From NCBI RefSeq assembly GCF_047496725.1, contig NC_132971.1, forward strand, positions 12,892,501 to 12,956,500: 64,000 nt of DNA, in the 5' to 3' direction. The DNA comes from Anoplolepis gracilipes. Lineage: Eukaryota; Arthropoda; Insecta; Hymenoptera; Formicidae. Below the pieces are notes generated by a model, which made no database searches, had not been told where the DNA came from, and worked only from the letters and a program-made list of their open reading frames with translations. This document shows, one piece after another, positions 49,708 through 63,373 of the stretch. Position 1 is the stretch's first letter; each line of letters opens with the position of its first letter. A program made the translations under genes and the position numbers.

Positions 49708-52700
49708 TAACAAATATAAGAAGAAGAATGTATCTATTTAATAGTCCAATGTTTTACTTTTGTCCCAGTGTTAGTGTACGTACCCTCCCCAAAAAATTAT
49801 TAAAGTCGAAAAATTATATATACTATGTACAGAAAAAAAACTGTGTGAGTGCAGTGTATATTACCATTTAAAAATATCCGTAAAGAAAAACAGACTAATT
49901 GAGAGTCAGGTGCAATAATCGAAATTGCAAATTTTTTCTTTCCAATGTGATTTATTAATTGTTCAAAGTCATAGGTTTCCGTCTCTTAATTAGTCCAGTA
50001 ATAGCTGTTAAATTCAAGATTTTTTGGTAGAATTTTGAATGAGAACTGAAAATCTTTGTCAATTAAACTGATAACTATCTAAAATGATAACTATGATAGT
50101 TTTTTTGGCAGAGAGAATATCGAGATTCAAAATATAAGTATCCTCCAGGTAGAATAATTGAAATAACATTAAGAAAGATAATAAGATTTGGTTGAGTTTG
50201 TATAGGATGAGCTGGAAATGTTGGGCAAAAAGTTTCTCTAAGGAAAGCGATTGACGTCAAAAATGATATTTATTAAAAGGCAAAAAAGAAAATAGCTTGA
50301 ACTTCTAGTGTGATACAAAGAGTCTCTTTAACTTTACGCTTTCCCACTTTACGCGGTGATTTGTCAATTGTTTAAGCATTACAATGCTTTCCAATAATTG
50401 TTCTATATTTCTATTTCCTTTCTTAACCGGCTGAAACTGGAGAAAGATATATTATGCTTATCTGTTGTAGAGATAGAAGAACATTTACATTCTAATTTAA
50501 TTTATATATATAATTTTATATTTGTGAATTTCATTTTTATAGTATATGCCTTACTGTTCTAGAAATTATTTTTATGTATTTTAAATTTATTATTTGACAG
50601 CTGCTATTAATGATTATTTATATCAATTAAAAAACCGAAACGTATAATTTGGAACAATTAATAAATCATATTAGAAAGAAAAAGAATTTAAGCTTTGATT
50701 TACCACGCCTGGCTTTCAATTAGCCTGTTTATGGATATCAATATCTTCAACTTCATTTTTCATCTAAAAATACTTTGCATATCTCTAATAGGAAGCTGCA
50801 GTGTGATTCACATGCATGGTACAAGAACTTATTTTGCCATTAGTGCATTAGGTACACATAATAATTTATAAAAATATTGTGTAGTTTTGTGGTTTAGTAA
50901 AATATCAAGCAAATGTACAATTATTTCTTAAAAATACTATTAAGAGTATTAGATAAGATTGCATATGTTAATAATAAGGAAAAACACAATAAGATATCTT
51001 GGCATAATATTTTCGAATTTATTTATAGTTACGATATAAAAGCTCATCACGACTAACGCTAAATGGATAGAATAAAAATTTTGTCAAAAATAGCTCGTAA
51101 AGCTGAAACTAACAAGAATAATATGAGGCTGCAATGTAAATAAATGCTTATTGTCATAATTCGAATTACAAATCATTTTAATGTTTCAGCGACGAAATGT
51201 GAGATATCAAGAAAGAAATAATTTAAAAATTGTATCAAAAATATTTTATATATATTACTTATCTATATAACATTATACTTTTTCTTATGTTAAGAGCTGT
51301 GAAATAAGTAGACAGAATTACATAAGTTGAAATATATTGGTTTCATGGGAGATTGATGTGTTATACATAAAAAAATATAACATTTTTATTCGTGAATAAT
51401 CATTAGAAAAATAGATAAGTTTCTAAATAAATTAAGAAAGAAGAAAAATATATAAATTATTTTTCCTTTTTATAAAAATATTTGTTTAATCTTGTTTTCG
51501 TTAATTAGACATCAATAATTCGTACATAACATTTGTTTAACAAACTTCTATGTGTATTATTTATATCATTATATATATTTACATATATATATATATATAT
51601 TATATAACATAATATATTATATATATTATATAGTATATAATATATTATATTATATATTATATAGAACAAATTAAACATGATTTATAGGAAGAAATAAGTA
51701 TTGCGGATTAACTGTTAGATTGTGCTCTATGTATATTATAAAATTGTCGTGAGTTTATTCACATCTTGAATTTATATATATATATATATATATATAGATC
51801 TTTAATACACATATACATATAACTATTTAATAATCACAACCTCGCACGTAGTGTTTCCAATTTAATTTAGAGGCATGATGATTTCCAATAAAATAATTAA
51901 ATACAAGAAAAATATACATATATATTAATAAGTAATTTTGATTTGAATTTAAGAGAGATCATGTAACAAAATGATTGTTGAAACGATAAATTTCTTTTTA
52001 TGAAAAATAAATTTATAAGCTCATGCCTTTTTATCTGGAAACGTTACAACTTTTCAATAAAATCGATAACTTTTTAACATTTTCTTGTTAATAAAGCGAT
52101 ACGAAATATATCTCTTTATGAGTATGTCAGAATGAAGAACTGTGTAATTACATAAATACTCATACAATGTTGCTCATGAAATAAATTATTTCGCTTACCT
52201 TCTAAAATTTGAGGTAACGAAATAAACCTTGTAAAAAGTATGTATAATTTTTTTTTATATACAAATTGTACAATTGTAATTTAGTGATTAATTACTATAT
52301 ATATGCTGTCTCAAATTCTGCACTTTCTTACATTATTCCAAAGAATAAAAGCGGTGTAACATTTTCTCGATAATAAACATTATATCGTCGACAATATACT
52401 TATTTCGATCATTCGTCGTGTTGTTCAGACTTACGGTTTTAACTTTTTTTAATTTTTTGAAGCTTTAGTTTTAAAAATTAGTTTAGATTAATTAAATTTA
52501 GTTACGATTGAGATAATTGGGGTATTGAGGTTTACTGAGCTTTCAAATTTGTAATTTGACCCTTTCTTTTTATCTATCGATATTACTTTATTCAAGTTCG
52601 TCAACAAATGATAACGTTTACCAAAGTATATTTATACTCTCCTCTATTAGTGTTATTAGAAAAGACCACACCCAAGTGCACCCTTGGTCATCAACCCCAT

Positions 52701-54179
52701 AGGCAAGTTTCCCTTTGTCTCGCTTATAGGGATGTATTTAAAGCGTTAAAACACGCGATGTGAATTGCGTGACCCATGTTTCAATGAAGATATATAGTTC
52801 TTTTTGTGAGATATATCAATTAGAAATCGAATTTTATTAACGATGTAATCTTAATCAAACTTAGTCTTAAATTTTTTACGTTTTAGTTATTTTTTCTTCC
52901 TCTGTTATGTTCTATAATTATGTGTCTTTTCTTATTTATTTTTAGTTATCAACGAAAGTTATTAAGGGCAAGTGTCCTGATTAGGAAGAGTGAAAGTGCC
53001 TCGTTGTCGGCTATGGTAAAAAAATCGTAATGTTAAGAACGATTTACGGTAAACTCTCTTTCGACCGAGAGATAATCTTAGGTCGACAGCACATACATAC
53101 TATTGTCAACAAACGAAACGGACACGGGAACAAATGGATGTGACACAGGCTACAGACCCACGCAAATGCACTCTCTTGGCCTCCCACGGCCTCACCTTTA
53201 CATGGTGAACCGCTGTGTATATAGATAAAGATGTTGCGAATCAGCTAAAAATTTCAACGAAACAGATACATATATATTTATCACTTTAATTTTATGATTT
53301 ATTTTTTAATATATTTTTTAATACATTAATTGTACACAAATAATTTTCGCGAACGCATGCACGTCATATCTTTTAATATTTAATTCGACATTCTAGATTT
53401 TTCTAAATGTAGACTAAGTATGACATGAAAAACCAATAAATAAACTTGGAATTAATTTTACAATAAAATAAAATAGGAAGATAAAATTTGATTCGATTTA
53501 ATAAGCAAATAAGTTTCTTTAACAAAATCAACAGCTGCAAAATATTCTGTTATTTTCAATTTTTACTTGTTATATTAAAATTGTGAGAAAATCTTGGTCA
53601 TAAATGTGAGAAAACTTGAAAGTCGAAATAAACGTTGTTAAAAGGAAAGTAAATAATAAGACAGATATACCAGAATTATTATCTTTTTATATAATTGCTA
53701 TTATATTAAAGCTTTTTTCCATTTATCGTGGAAAAATAATTTCTGGTATTATTACATAAATAGATATTTTTAAAATAAAAAATTTAATGTGTACAAATTA
53801 AGTATATATGCTATTTTTAAGATTTACAATTATCTTAGAAATTTATTCTCAGAAAATATTTAATAATATATTAATGACACGTGTATGTTATAATTTTTAT
53901 AACGTTTTTTATAAATATATTATCTTTTTGAAAAAAGATAATATAATATATAATAGATTACCTCACAATTAGAGAAATTCGTACACGTAATGTATTTTTT
54001 AACGAGATTTTACAATCATAAGTAGATAACATTTTATATTTAAATTATATATAGTTTAATAATTAAATCGCATTGAAAGAAAACGATAAGAAAAAAATTA
54101 CAGAATATATATATAGATTTCACGCGCATAATAAACTTTTAAAATTTTTTTTTAAATCTTTTCTACGCCCATATTGTTA

Positions 54180-54880
54180 TTACTGTCGTTGAAACTAGAT
54201 TCTTGTTGCCATCGCTAGACACAATCTCGCTACCTTCGCTATAATCTATGCTATGCTCGGCGGAGACGCGTGAGATAAACTCACGTGTCGGTGAACTCGT
54301 GCCGTGCACGCATAATCGTGGTCCCGGACCACGCGTATACGTACGTACATACGTGTACGTGTACGTGTGTCGCAATAAACCGAGCGTACATATATTATAT
54401 GCAGTTTCCTTTTCACGAGGACCACCTAGACGGACCGTGACGATGATCTAACCGGATTCGACGCTGCTGAGAATCTACGTGTTCGCAAATACATTCACGC
54501 ATACAGAGAGAAGCACGCGCGACCGCGCGCAAAATTGCCCGCGTGCACACGTCGTCCGTACGTAAATTACGCACACGGCTATCATTCCTGGATAGCGAGA
54601 GCGGATAAATGAGACACACGGTCAAGCGGATGCAAGCGTGCGCGAGAGCTAAAGTATAGGTCTTCGTAGAGGTCTTTGTATAGGTGTATAGGTCTTTCGA
54701 AATCCTTTTACGAGCGCCGATTCGCGTGACAAAGATCGCACTTCGCGTGCGCTTCCAGCCAGAGAATATTAAATGGCAATGTTTCATCGTATACGAGATC
54801 GACAGAGTTGCCTTTACCGCCGAATACATGTTATAAGATCGATCGTACATCGAGATGAAAACGTATAGCTGGATGAGTTT
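54180..54880. promoter_or_regulatory. GC/CpG-rich island, possible promoter
   Basis: A sharp rise in GC and CpG content with repeated ACGT-type words (for example TACGTACGTACATACGTG near 54339). A 156-codon minus-strand frame lies within it, but its sequence has no recognisable domain and is Arg/Ser/Cys-rich, as expected by chance. A promoter or untranslated exon is the most likely content. Confidence 0.35.
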
Positions 54881-56323
54881 CAAATGTCAAGTGCAGCAAA
54901 GACATGTTCTATTAATGTTGAACCAACCGTGATGTAGAAATTCCGTTCTTTATTTTAGTGCCACATACGATAACGTTTCGCAATCAGACATGTCTCTGAA
55001 AAAATTAACTATACCAGATATTATAATTTGATATACGTAATGCAACAAAAATGTGAAATCTATATATTCTGTAATTTCTTCTTATCGTTCCTTGAATATA
55101 CAATTTAATCATTAGACTTGTAATTTTAAAATGTAATTTGTTTATGATTGTAAAACCTCATTAAAATATAAATATTAATGATTAAAATATTAATTATATA
55201 ATATATTACGTGTAAAAATATTTCTTTATAAAAAAATAACGTGCTTGCAAAAAACGTTATGAAAATAATAACGTACACATTGACATAAGACATATATACG
55301 TAATTATTTGTTTTTTTTTATAATCGTACATTTGTTATTAAATATTTTCTAAGAAAAATTATTGTAAATCTTAAAAAAAATGACCAACAAAAGCAAAAGT
55401 ACTTATGAATCAAAATAGATTAATGGTGCGAAATAGATTTGTAATCTTTGAAATCGTAGAAATTGCTTTTAAAGTTGTTTAATGCTCTTCTATCTTCTAT
55501 ATAGCTCTTATAATGCAAGAGAAGAAACAGCGCGAGAAACAGTCGGGGTTCTCACTCAATTAGACTCACCATCTCCACTCAACAGAAGTGTGTACTGTTA
55601 CAATTTATAATTTCGAAGGTGTTCCAAACAGAGAACTTGTTTTTCTTAACATAAGAGAAATCCGCCAGCCGTCACATTTCTGCGGTTTACTTAATTGCAG
55701 GAAGGAACGTGGAAAGATTTTCACGTTTAGGCATCTCTTTGCAATAAGAAATTAGATGGCTGTCCTTGTTGGTTGCTCACATGTAGAATTCACGGTTTGT
55801 TTTTACTATGAGACCAATTGTGTCAAACAAATCACTAACCATTTAATGTGAGTTAAAACTACCTCACCTTCATGTACATTGACGATCATTTTTAATGTAT
55901 CAATGTATCCTTACAAACATTTTAAATAAAATTATTACTGCGCATTACATTTTTTAAGAAAATTTAAAAAATACTCGAACAATAACAGACCTTATAATTA
56001 TTATAGGTAATATATTAATTAAGTTGAAATAAAAATGTAATTACACATATTATCTGAAACAAAGAGAAAGTGAAATAATAAATTATAATAAATTATATCT
56101 GGAAAAATTTTTAGAGTAATATTATACAGATATAATCTAATAATAAAACGTGCAGTTGTACAAGCTGCATAGCCGGTTTTACTCACTTCAACCGGAAACA
56201 TTAGTGTCCACATAGGTGTCAGATGAGAAATCGACGCTGTCTGAATTTCATCATCTACGATTGACGACTATTCATTGTGCCGGATCTCCTGGCATATTAC
56301 TAGAGCAAGTACTTTAATTGCAG

Positions 56324-56388
56324 GATGTCGTTAGTTTATTGCGACAATCAGCCGCGCGAATGACTTCATCCATGATGCGTGACGGCAG
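56324..56388 (+). other. Possible small exon, unassigned
   Basis: The acceptor TTTAATTGCAG is followed by 21 open codons (DVVSLLRQSAARMTSSMMRD then G) and a consensus donor CAG|GTAAAT. The splice sites are good and the composition is coding-like. No partner exon was recognised, so chance remains possible. It may belong to the same transcript as the putative signal-peptide exon downstream, but the order would be wrong for that. Confidence 0.25.
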
Positions 56389-59109
56389 GTAAATACCTAT
56401 ATCGTTTCTTATAAACCCACCCTGTTAATCATTCATTCTATTGTCGTAGATCAGCCTGCAATGATGCACTTAAAATATTTTGATCCTAATGTCTGGCATA
56501 CATGCAGATTTTTTACACAAAAAGTAAAATAAAGATATAATTTATAAATGTAATCCTTTTTAGTAATATTATGTATAACATATATATCGTGTATTTTATG
56601 TATATGTATATTCGTTTATTTAAAAATTATAAAAAAAAATGTATTTCTAAAAAGGACAATATTTTAACACAAAGCGGAGAAAATTAAATTGAACTTTTGT
56701 AAACTAATATTTATGATAATGATTTATTTAGTATAATCGATCTTTAATAATTATTTTATCATGTTGAGAATGATTTATCAATAGACACAAGACAAAGCGA
56801 AAAGAGATAAAGGGAACGAGCAAAATGAAATAATAATAATGAATGATAAGGTTAGACGATATCGATATTTTAAGTGAGACAATGACGACTGCAATTCCAT
56901 CGTGTTGCTGTTGCGATTTTATTGCGTAACGCGCGTTACGCAAGTCCAACAGACGGGATCGCGTCAGCTGTTGGAAAATGTACGTTTCCTGGAGATATTA
57001 TTCGAGAACAATGATCTTTCGTTATCCTGTTAATTTATACGAAAGCACTCTGTCAATAAAAATGCTATATACATGAATACATATCTATTGCATAACACAT
57101 TATGTAATATATTTAATTTCTATTTTTCGTTTTAATTTTACAAAACTGTCAGTCGCACGAGTACTTATTGTTAAACGCAATGAGTTTCCGATATCGATAT
57201 TATTTTATATCTCAGCTGACAAATTTTTATTAAGTTTATTAAAAAATTACATTTAAAAAGAAAGATCAGATTTAAATTTAAGAAAATATATGTGAAAGAG
57301 CATCTCTTATAATACATATGTATATTATGTAATTATACAATATTAATACAATATAAAATTTTTATTATGTCTTTAGTTGAATTAAAATAGCCATAATAAA
57401 CATGTTTGCTGGAATTTGTTACAGATAGTTACTTTTCTGTAAACATTATATTAATGCGATACATTCTATAATAAAATAGAATTAGTAGACATTATTATAT
57501 ATGCCGTTATAATTATAAGGTACACGGAAAAATAGGTGCACTTATGTTTCTCCTTTTGCTATCATTCGTGTATAAATGCTTACATATTTTATCTTCATAT
57601 CGAGAAATGTGATAGTCATGTCTATTGTCTACAGATCTACCATTATGGATCGAACATCCGCTTCAACGAGATAGTCCGGTCTTTGTATCGTGCGATTCGA
57701 CGCTATAATTATATTTATCTATTAATATAGCCGTCTAATTCAAAACGTATAAGGATTCGTGCATGCAAATTAGTTGTTTTCTTGGTCGATGAAAAATGTT
57801 GACAAATCAATAGACATACATAATTTGTTTTTCGAAATATATATATTTCTTTCAAGAAGTTAAGATGAATTTAAGTCCAAAAACTTTGTCTTAAAAGAAT
57901 TATCATAAAAGAAATTTGCATTTATACAATTTTTAAGATAAATTTTTTTAAAAAGATAAAAAATATTTAAATAAATAAATAAATATATATAAATTAAAAC
58001 AATTAGATTGTCCTTGCAAAAATATTATAATTAAATAGTTAAACAGTTTTTATTTAAAAATACAAATACATAGTTCAAAGTTAAGGCGATTATTTTAACG
58101 TAAATTTTACTACGTTTTATATCATTCAATACAAATTCTCATCATACATTTGGTCGCTTCTCTCAATTTGATCTTATCTTGTAATTTATAGAATTTATTT
58201 TCCTTGTACAAAAAGCAAAAACCAATAAGTTTGCACTCACTGGCTTACGTTTCTCGAGCGCAGATTTTACGAGCGACAATTTGATTCTAACAAAATCAAG
58301 CAACAGTCCCAACACCGTATCATTCGACCATTCAAGAATAGGTCTGCCAACGCTCGATCATTTATTATCGTGAAATTCAAGATAGGGCAGCGAGCGTTTT
58401 TCCTTCGATATTTCGAGCCTTATAAGAACCTTGTGTCGACTCGAGCGGAATGAATTCTTGCCCATGTGGTGTGTGGAACATAATCACACCCACGAGCAAT
58501 GCCATAATCGAATGCAACGTTACGTCTTTATCGCCTCGTATAGTATATGTGTGTGTGTGTTTATATATACGTGTGTATCCCTATATAAAAAACAAATGCC
58601 AATTTGCAATGAGGGCGTGGCGCCGTCCAACGAGATTCGCAAGGACAAAGACATTAAACTTTATCCCGTTGCACCACGATTTGTATCCTGTGATACCTAC
58701 TCGTCGATCTGTCTCGCCTACGTAACAAGTTCGTAAAAAGCTCACTGAAACCGGTGCTATGAAATCGAAAGTGCGACTCATTGTCAGGTGTAGGAATATT
58801 TCTGACATTTTAAGGAAACACCGATAAGAAGAATAGCGATTTTTTTATTGCTGTAGCTGTAGATAAATTAATTCATTCCATCAACTCTCGAATCTCTACA
58901 GAAAAAAAAAAATATTCTTATTTTGACAATATCTTTAGTAGTCAAAATGTAAATCTTTGAAATGAGATTATATTGCGTTAAACAAAGAAAATTTGCTTGA
59001 ATGCAAATATGTTTTATATAGTTTAATTTAAAAAAATATATTTTTGTTATTTAAGAATAATTATCTTGAATGGAGAAGAAAAAATGTTAGATAAAAAATT
59101 CCACATATT

Positions 59110-59336
59110 TTAACACTAGAAGTACCGAACGGTCATTTCTGACCGTTTCTATTTTTTAAATTAATACCCTATTTTTTGTGTAAAAGATAAAATTCTGAAA
59201 TTTTATAACTTTTTATCAATCATTTAAAACATAAAGGTAATAATTAAAATCAGAATCTTACCTCTATAAGAAATAGGTTACTAATTTAAAAAAAATAGAA
59301 ATAGTCAGAAAAACGTTTCGGTACTTCTAGTGTTAA
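59110..59336. mobile_element. piggyBac-like MITE with TTAA ends
   Basis: The left end TTAACACTAGAAGTACCGAA and right end GGTACTTCTAGTGTTAA are inverted copies that begin and end with TTAA, the target site of piggyBac elements. A small internal hairpin (ACGGTCATTTCTGACCGT) follows the left end. It is about 227 bases long and has no ORF. The piggyBac class is inferred from the TTAA flanks. Confidence 0.8.
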
Positions 59337-60379
59337 ATCGAAGATTATAATTTTCCTAGAGTCAAAATAATTATTGTATTCTTGAGATGACAATTATAGT
59401 ATTGAAATAAGACTATAATATTGTTGAAATTGAAGACTTAAATTCTTCTAACAAAAAACAATGAACGCGTTTATATATGGGTATATGTTTTGATTTGACA
59501 CTTAACTTTTTTTGTGTAATCTTTACAATCAGATTTCTTAAAACTATATATGTTCCATACACGTCACTATTCTATAAATTTAATTATTTGTCATATATAC
59601 TCCTGTATTAAAAAATATAATAGTTGTAATATATTAAATTATAATTTCAAATATATAATTATATAATTAATACAATCATATAGCCGATCACTGAACGGAT
59701 AGAATCATATTACACACACTTACGAAAAGTGACATTAAGGCAGCGCAGAATTTTAAGCGCGTATCTTTATTTTAATCGACTGTAATATCGTAGTGTGTTT
59801 CGAGTCTTTTTTTCTAAAATTTTGCGTTGACTTGCCACTTTTTTATTTTATTTAATTTTTAACAATTTTGTGCATCTATTACTAATTTATTAAATTAGAA
59901 TTTGCAATAGAAATAATTTGTAATAGAGGATCATATACTATAAACTTGAACTACTTTGGTGATTTTTTTTTATTAGATGAATAATTTCTTTAGGAGGATA
60001 GTTACCTAGCCGTTTACACAAACATTATCCGACAGTCGTTTCAAAATTAAAAATATTAGAGTTTATATATATATACATATGTTCGATTTTAATTTTGCAC
60101 AAAAATTATACATTAATCTATTATCAATTATTGCGATTAAAATTTTTTCTCTGTTCTTTCTTTATTCGTTGTTTAAAAAAATACTGTTATGTTCACGTAA
60201 TATTCTTAAGATATAAATTTGAGTTTCAGAAAATTTTTTCCAATTTTTTTCACTTAAAAATTCTGCTTTTTGCAGGTTAGTCCTTAAGTCGTATTTGCAT
60301 CAATCGTCAATAAAAATCAAGATTATATAAAATATATTCGCTTGAGATAAACAGCATGCCTCTCGGTGGATTTCTAGTT

Positions 60380-61040
60380 CCTTGAGCGTAGTTTGTAAGG
60401 CAGCTGATCGGTGATCGGTGACAGCCTCGCGATCATCTATCGAACTGATCAAGGCTATTGCCGATCGGATTGGTTACTTACTACCACAAGACTTTCCGCT
60501 TTTCTTTGCTTTTACTTTGCCTAAGCACAACATCGTCCAACGAGATTGACGGCATCATTTTTCGCCAAGAAGTGATATACGTGTCCGGTAAGAGAGAGGA
60601 GAAAAGAAAAAACTTCGCGGACACACACGAATCAAGATAGTTGACCGCTGGTTTTCTTTTTGCGATGAATCATCAACCATGGAGTCTTTCCCGCGATTTC
60701 TTTATCGCCTTCTTCGTCTTGTTTCTTATCCTTTTACCAGGTTAACTCTCCTTCTCGTCTCGCGGCTTCGTCTGTTTTTTTCGCATGCAACGTGTCTGCT
60801 TTTACCGCGTGCGACGAGAAGAAAGCGAAGAGGAAGAAAATAGCTTCTTTGTGAACATGAGTGAGCGCGGAAGACAAAGGCTCTGAAAGGTTTTGAATGC
60901 ACATACAGGCTCTCGGTCACAGGCATGGCACGACGTCGTGTGAGAATACAAAACAAGAAACGCACGTCGTAAATGTTACTTCGACGTACGGGCGACTGTA
61001 AAAATCCACACCGAGAGACGTGGCGTTTAGTATGAAATAT
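60380..61040. promoter_or_regulatory. GC-richer island around a possible first coding exon
   Basis: The island includes a plus-strand donor-like GTCCG|GTAAGAG near 60589 and, just downstream, the putative signal-peptide exon at 60665-60740. A TCGGTGATCGGTGA direct repeat lies near 60408. The layout resembles a promoter with a leader and first coding exon, read left to right. Confidence 0.35.
60665..60740 (+). CDS. Putative signal-peptide first exon (partial gene)
   Basis: From the ATG at 60665 the frame reads MNHQPWSLSRDFFIAFFVLF, then LILLP and the first base of a Gly codon, ending at CCAG|GTTAAC. A short polar start followed by a hydrophobic run is a typical secretory signal or signal anchor, and a phase-1 donor after it is common for signal-peptide exons. 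No downstream exon was found before 64000, so the rest would lie beyond the window after a long intron. The donor is not strong and the family is unknown; chance is possible. Confidence 0.35.
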
Positions 61041-62555
61041 TGATGGTTCTTTGCTATGGAAAAAAAGCGAGGACGCAATAACATCGTCGCAATTCCAGAA
61101 GCAACATTTAAAGAAGCTAAACACGAAAGAGACATAGAAAAATGTGTTACATAAAAATATTTGAATTTTATGATGATAATAATAAAAGAAAAAAATTTTT
61201 GTAATAGAGGGTGGAGATTGATGTTCAGTATTATGTAATTTGATGTGCATTATTTATTTGGTAGCATGGATGGTAAATTTTTCTAAATATTGTTATAAGT
61301 ATATAAAACGTAAATGGAATATAATCCAGGTATTAGATTCTCTCCATTGGATCTCAACGCACTGATCATAAAATTGCAAATTTAATGTCAGTAATCTTAG
61401 AATATTGTAAACGTGACACGCGCTTTTACCCACTTGATCCTTCATTTACGAAGCCGCAGACATTTTCGCGGATAATCGCGGCTCGTGGATGCGTGAAGCT
61501 ATTCGCGCTTATTCGCGCATGCAGTCCTTGGTAACGCATAAGTGCGTTGGTGAACTACGCATGCACGCGTAAGTCCCCGGATGCAACCGCGGTCGCGCTG
61601 CAAATTGCGGAAACTCTTTTTTATTTTAGGGTTTCGTCACGTGTTTAACCCTGCGGACAGACTTTTAATAAAAAGATAAAGTTTTATATTTTCACAATCG
61701 CAATTTTACGCGCACGTTAAAAATGTAAACAATTGACTTTCTTTTTTACCCTAATATGACATCTCTCGTGAACAGTAAACACAAATCAAATGGACAAATT
61801 TAACACAGGATATAATTATAATTTATAATTTCTCGAGTTTTAATTTTTATCTGTGTTTAAAGAACATACTTTATATGCATAATAATAAAATTATAATTAT
61901 ATAATCAGTCACATGTTCAATATATTGCTTGAGTTTGCATCAATTATTATCAGTATTGCACATTTCTAATCGAGAAGGATAAATATTGAACGCAAAAAAA
62001 GAACTCAAGAATGATGATATTGGTACATAATAGATACACACACGCACGCATATAAGCAATGCGTAAAATAAAGCGGGAAAATCATATTTATATGATGTGC
62101 ATATCGTTGAATGTGCATGCCTTTTTAGCATCGCGCTGCGACCTCACGAAAAAGAGATACTGCTCGCGAAGGAGTCGATAAAAATGATTTTACGGTCTGG
62201 GTGCCGTTTCTCCGCGTTTTTGGAGAGATTTACGTTACGAGAACGAGGCGAACGGTAAATCCTAATTGTTAGGCCGGCCATAGGTCCGCGGTGAATGTTT
62301 CTTCGTTATTTCAGTGTAACCTTACACCAGGACTGCTGATGTAAGTACCTGTGACCATGGCCGTAACCGTGCTCTCGAGATGTATATAAAGTGTAACGCG
62401 CAAAACCTGCATATTATGTCCAATTTACGACGGGTTTGTAAATGCAACAGGGGAGGGGGTTGCCATAAATCAGAGCAAGAATCATAAGCTCACGGAATTT
62501 AAAATTTTTATTTATCGCTAGACAAATTGTCATTCTCATTGCATTCATATATGTA

Positions 62556-63085
62556 CAGTCAAAGTTCCTTATTCGTAGATTCATTATTCGTGGTTTTGGT
62601 ATTCGGAATAAAAATTTGTAACCACTCTTTTTATTCAAGGTTAGAAAATTTTATATTTACAGTTAAAATTTCAATTAACTTTATTATTTTTGTTAATTCT
62701 TCACGAAAATTGATTCCTTAATGGAGAAAAATCTGATTTAAAAAAAAGAAGTAATGGCCGAATATAAGCTTAAGTTCAAGAGTTTGCAAAGTTCTACAAA
62801 ACAAGAAAAAATTATTAATTTTTTAAATCAATTTCTGGTCAATAGTCTAATAATATTTAAGTAATTTGTTGCAATTTTAATATTCTATGGATCTCAGAAA
62901 ATATTATTCAATCATATATATATTGAGTATTAGTTATGTGTTTAATTGTTAATTTGAAATAAAATTACCTTTTTTAATTTTTAATTTTCTTAGCATCCAT
63001 TATATTTTCATACATGCTACATTCGTGTTTTCTATATTTGCAGTATTTTGGCGGAATTTCCCTTATGAATAAAGAGCTTTAATTG
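62556..63085. mobile_element. pogo/mariner-like non-autonomous element, TA flanks
   Basis: The left end CAGTCAAAGTTCCTTATTCG and the right end TTATGAATAAAGAGCTTTAATTG (split here as TTATGAATAAAG and AGCTTTAATTG) are imperfect inverted copies, each directly flanked by TA. The 480-base interior has no transposase frame. Confidence 0.65.
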
Positions 63086-63329
63086 TACTTGGGTTTCGCA
63101 TTTTATAGAGACGAGCGCAAAAGTATTTTCTTAATAAGATGACGATATTCATGTTAGAATTCTGAATCGTAATGAAATAATAATCATTATTATTCTCTTC
63201 GATTAAACTAGGATAATTCGATCGGATCTATTGAAGGATCGCGAGAGAGATAATGCGATCCTTTCTCTCATTATCTATCGTCAATGATACTGCACGTTTG
63301 TAGCGAGTTGTCACGTTCGTAGCGAGCTG

Positions 63330-63373
63330 TCTCTCTCTCTCTCTCCCTCTATTTATCTATCTATCTATCTATC
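63330..63373. repeat. (CT)n and (TATC)n microsatellite
   Basis: A CT run is followed by TATC tetranucleotide copies. Just to the left, a 19-base unit (CGTTTGTAGCGAGTTGTCA) is directly duplicated with small changes near 63295-63333. Confidence 0.85.

Noticed and set aside
54413..54883. 156-codon minus-strand open frame
   Set aside because: It lies in a GC/CpG island where stops are rare, and its composition does not look like a folded protein.
60726..61250. 174-codon minus-strand open frame
   Set aside because: It combines an AT-rich Phe/Tyr/His-rich half and a GC-rich Arg-rich half with no domain, no splice support and no homology recognised.
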